In this document: positions 29,371-30,182 of the stretch, one piece after another
Position numbering within the stretch: position 1 is the first letter of the stretch
Layout: every line of letters begins with the position of its first letter
IMG/VR virus record: IMGVR_UViG_3300036717_000098
Location: 1-30,182 of that record
Length of the DNA stretch: 30,182 nucleotides
From: a virus
Direction: 5' to 3' (one strand)
The notes under the pieces: generated by a model
Told to the model about the DNA's origin: nothing
The model's input: the letters and a program-made list of their open reading frames with translations, nothing else
Databases searched by the model: none
Position numbers and translations under genes: made by a program

Positions 29371-30182
29371 ATGGCAAATCTAGCAATAACAAACGTCGTC
29401 AACATCTCGGTCGCCACTGCGCAGACTGGTGTTGGGGCTTACAATACAAGCAATATCGCTTTGTTCTCGGATGAAGTTTACGCGAATAGCTTTGGAACTC
29501 TCGGGTACCAGATCTATTTAAGCCCACAACAAGTCGGTGTAGACTTTGGGTCTTCAAGTAAGACGTACCAAATGGCCGTTGCGCTCTTCTCTCAGCAGCC
29601 AAACATTCTAGCAGGCGGCGGCTACTTGGTGGTGATTCCGCTCGGCGTTGCAGTTCAATCATTAGCGTTTTCTGCGGCACCGGCTTCGGGAACATTTGTT
29701 ATTGACCTAGGCGGGGGAGTCCTTTCACCAACAGCTGCGGTCAACTGGAATGATACGGCTGCACAAATCCAAGCCAAAGTGCAAGCGGTTTCAGGTTTTA
29801 GTCAAGTCGTAGTAGGCGGGTCGATTGCAAGTCAAACCCTCACTTTGACAATGTATGGCCTTTACGGAGCAAGAACACTCGTTGCAATCACAAGCAACAC
29901 TCTTAACGCTTCGATTTCGATCACACCTTCAACTACTACTGTCGGACAAACAATCGGCGCAGCGATTTCGGCATCGGTCGGTCTTGTTCAGTTCTTCGGC
30001 ATCATGAGCAATCACTCTGTTGCAGAAATCGGTCAAACGGATATGTTGGCGGCGGCTGCGGTCGTTCAAGCTCTTAACGCCGTTGCGTTTTGGGTTTCCT
30101 ACAACCAAGCGGACATCAACGTTGGTGGGATGCTAGATCTACTTCGCTCAGGCAGCTTTACGCAAAGCCGGGGTCTCTACTA
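29371..30182 (+). CDS. DUF3383 tail sheath-like protein (partial)
   Basis: The gene starts at 29371 with AAAAGGAGAAACT before the ATG and runs off the right edge after 270 codons. The N-terminal sequence MANLAITNVVNISVATAQTG, then VGVDFGSSSKTYQMAVALFSQQPNILAGGG-like elements, match the DUF3383 family. These are contractile tail sheath-like proteins, and so indicate myovirus morphology. The region from ~100 to 200 is a Thr/Ser-rich beta insert. The frame is open from 29371 to 30182. Confidence 0.75.
   Translation, partial: MANLAITNVVNISVATAQTGVGAYNTSNIALFSDEVYANSFGTLGYQIYLSPQQVGVDFGSSSKTYQMAVALFSQQPNILAGGGYLVVIPLGVAVQSLAFSAAPASGTFVIDLGGGVLSPTAAVNWNDTAAQIQAKVQAVSGFSQVVVGGSIASQTLTLTMYGLYGARTLVAITSNTLNASISITPSTTTVGQTIGAAISASVGLVQFFGIMSNHSVAEIGQTDMLAAAAVVQALNAVAFWVSYNQADINVGGMLDLLRSGSFTQSRGLY

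Noticed and set aside
29399-29695. 98-codon minus-strand frame near the right end
   Set aside because: It lies opposite the sheath-like gene, which is open across the whole region.

Overview
This window is a stretch of a tailed-phage (Caudoviricetes) genome, or a prophage-derived contig, open at both ends. The large terminase, a DUF1073-type portal, a Mu-F-like minor head protein, a DUF2213 protease/scaffold, a DUF2184-type major capsid protein and a DUF3383 sheath-like protein follow one another in normal virion order. The DUF3383 protein suggests a contractile tail (myovirus morphology). The host cannot be named from the sequence. Two lipobox-bearing proteins, a family-9 (LPS heptosyltransferase-type) glycosyltransferase and regular AGGAG ribosome binding sites fit a Gram-negative host of middling GC content. 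No integrase, excisionase or lysis gene is visible, so lifestyle is undetermined.

There are two divergent transcription units. The left unit (1-7685, minus strand) is the early/accessory arm. In transcription order it holds a SNF2-type helicase, a tiny ORF with a possible -1 frameshift, a small HTH-like protein, an acidic phage protein, a candidate Acb2/Tad1-type cyclic-nucleotide sponge, a DUF2800 (Cas4/RecB-like) protein, a Lys-rich protein, an Enc34-type ssDNA-binding protein and a terminator. A 111-nt structured element abuts a tRNA-Asn(GTT) gene. Then come a membrane coiled-coil protein, a DUF3310 protein, and a tightly coupled run of tiny genes ending in an Ala/Asp-repeat protein cut by the window edge.

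The right unit (7739-30182, plus strand) starts with a Cro-like repressor coupled to a PrimPol-VapE primase/helicase and an HNH protein (7739-10818). An accessory block with its own promoter and palindrome follows (10825-12440): a Pro-Ala-Ser lipoprotein, a zinc-ribbon-like protein and small basic proteins. Next is a ParB-methyltransferase fusion, then the packaging module, in which a glycosyltransferase sits between small and large terminase genes. The head, neck and sheath genes follow (16788-30182), with a large beta-helix protein inside the head module and a strong terminator after the capsid gene.

The early arm supplies replication and recombination proteins plus likely host-defence countermeasures. 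The right arm starts replication, modifies DNA and possibly host glycans, and builds the particle. The observations most worth checking are the Acb2-like protein, the glycosyltransferase inside the terminase operon, the structured RNA beside the tRNA, and the out-of-frame overlaps (18687-18952 and 4171-4322). Functional names come from recognising motifs by eye, not from searches.
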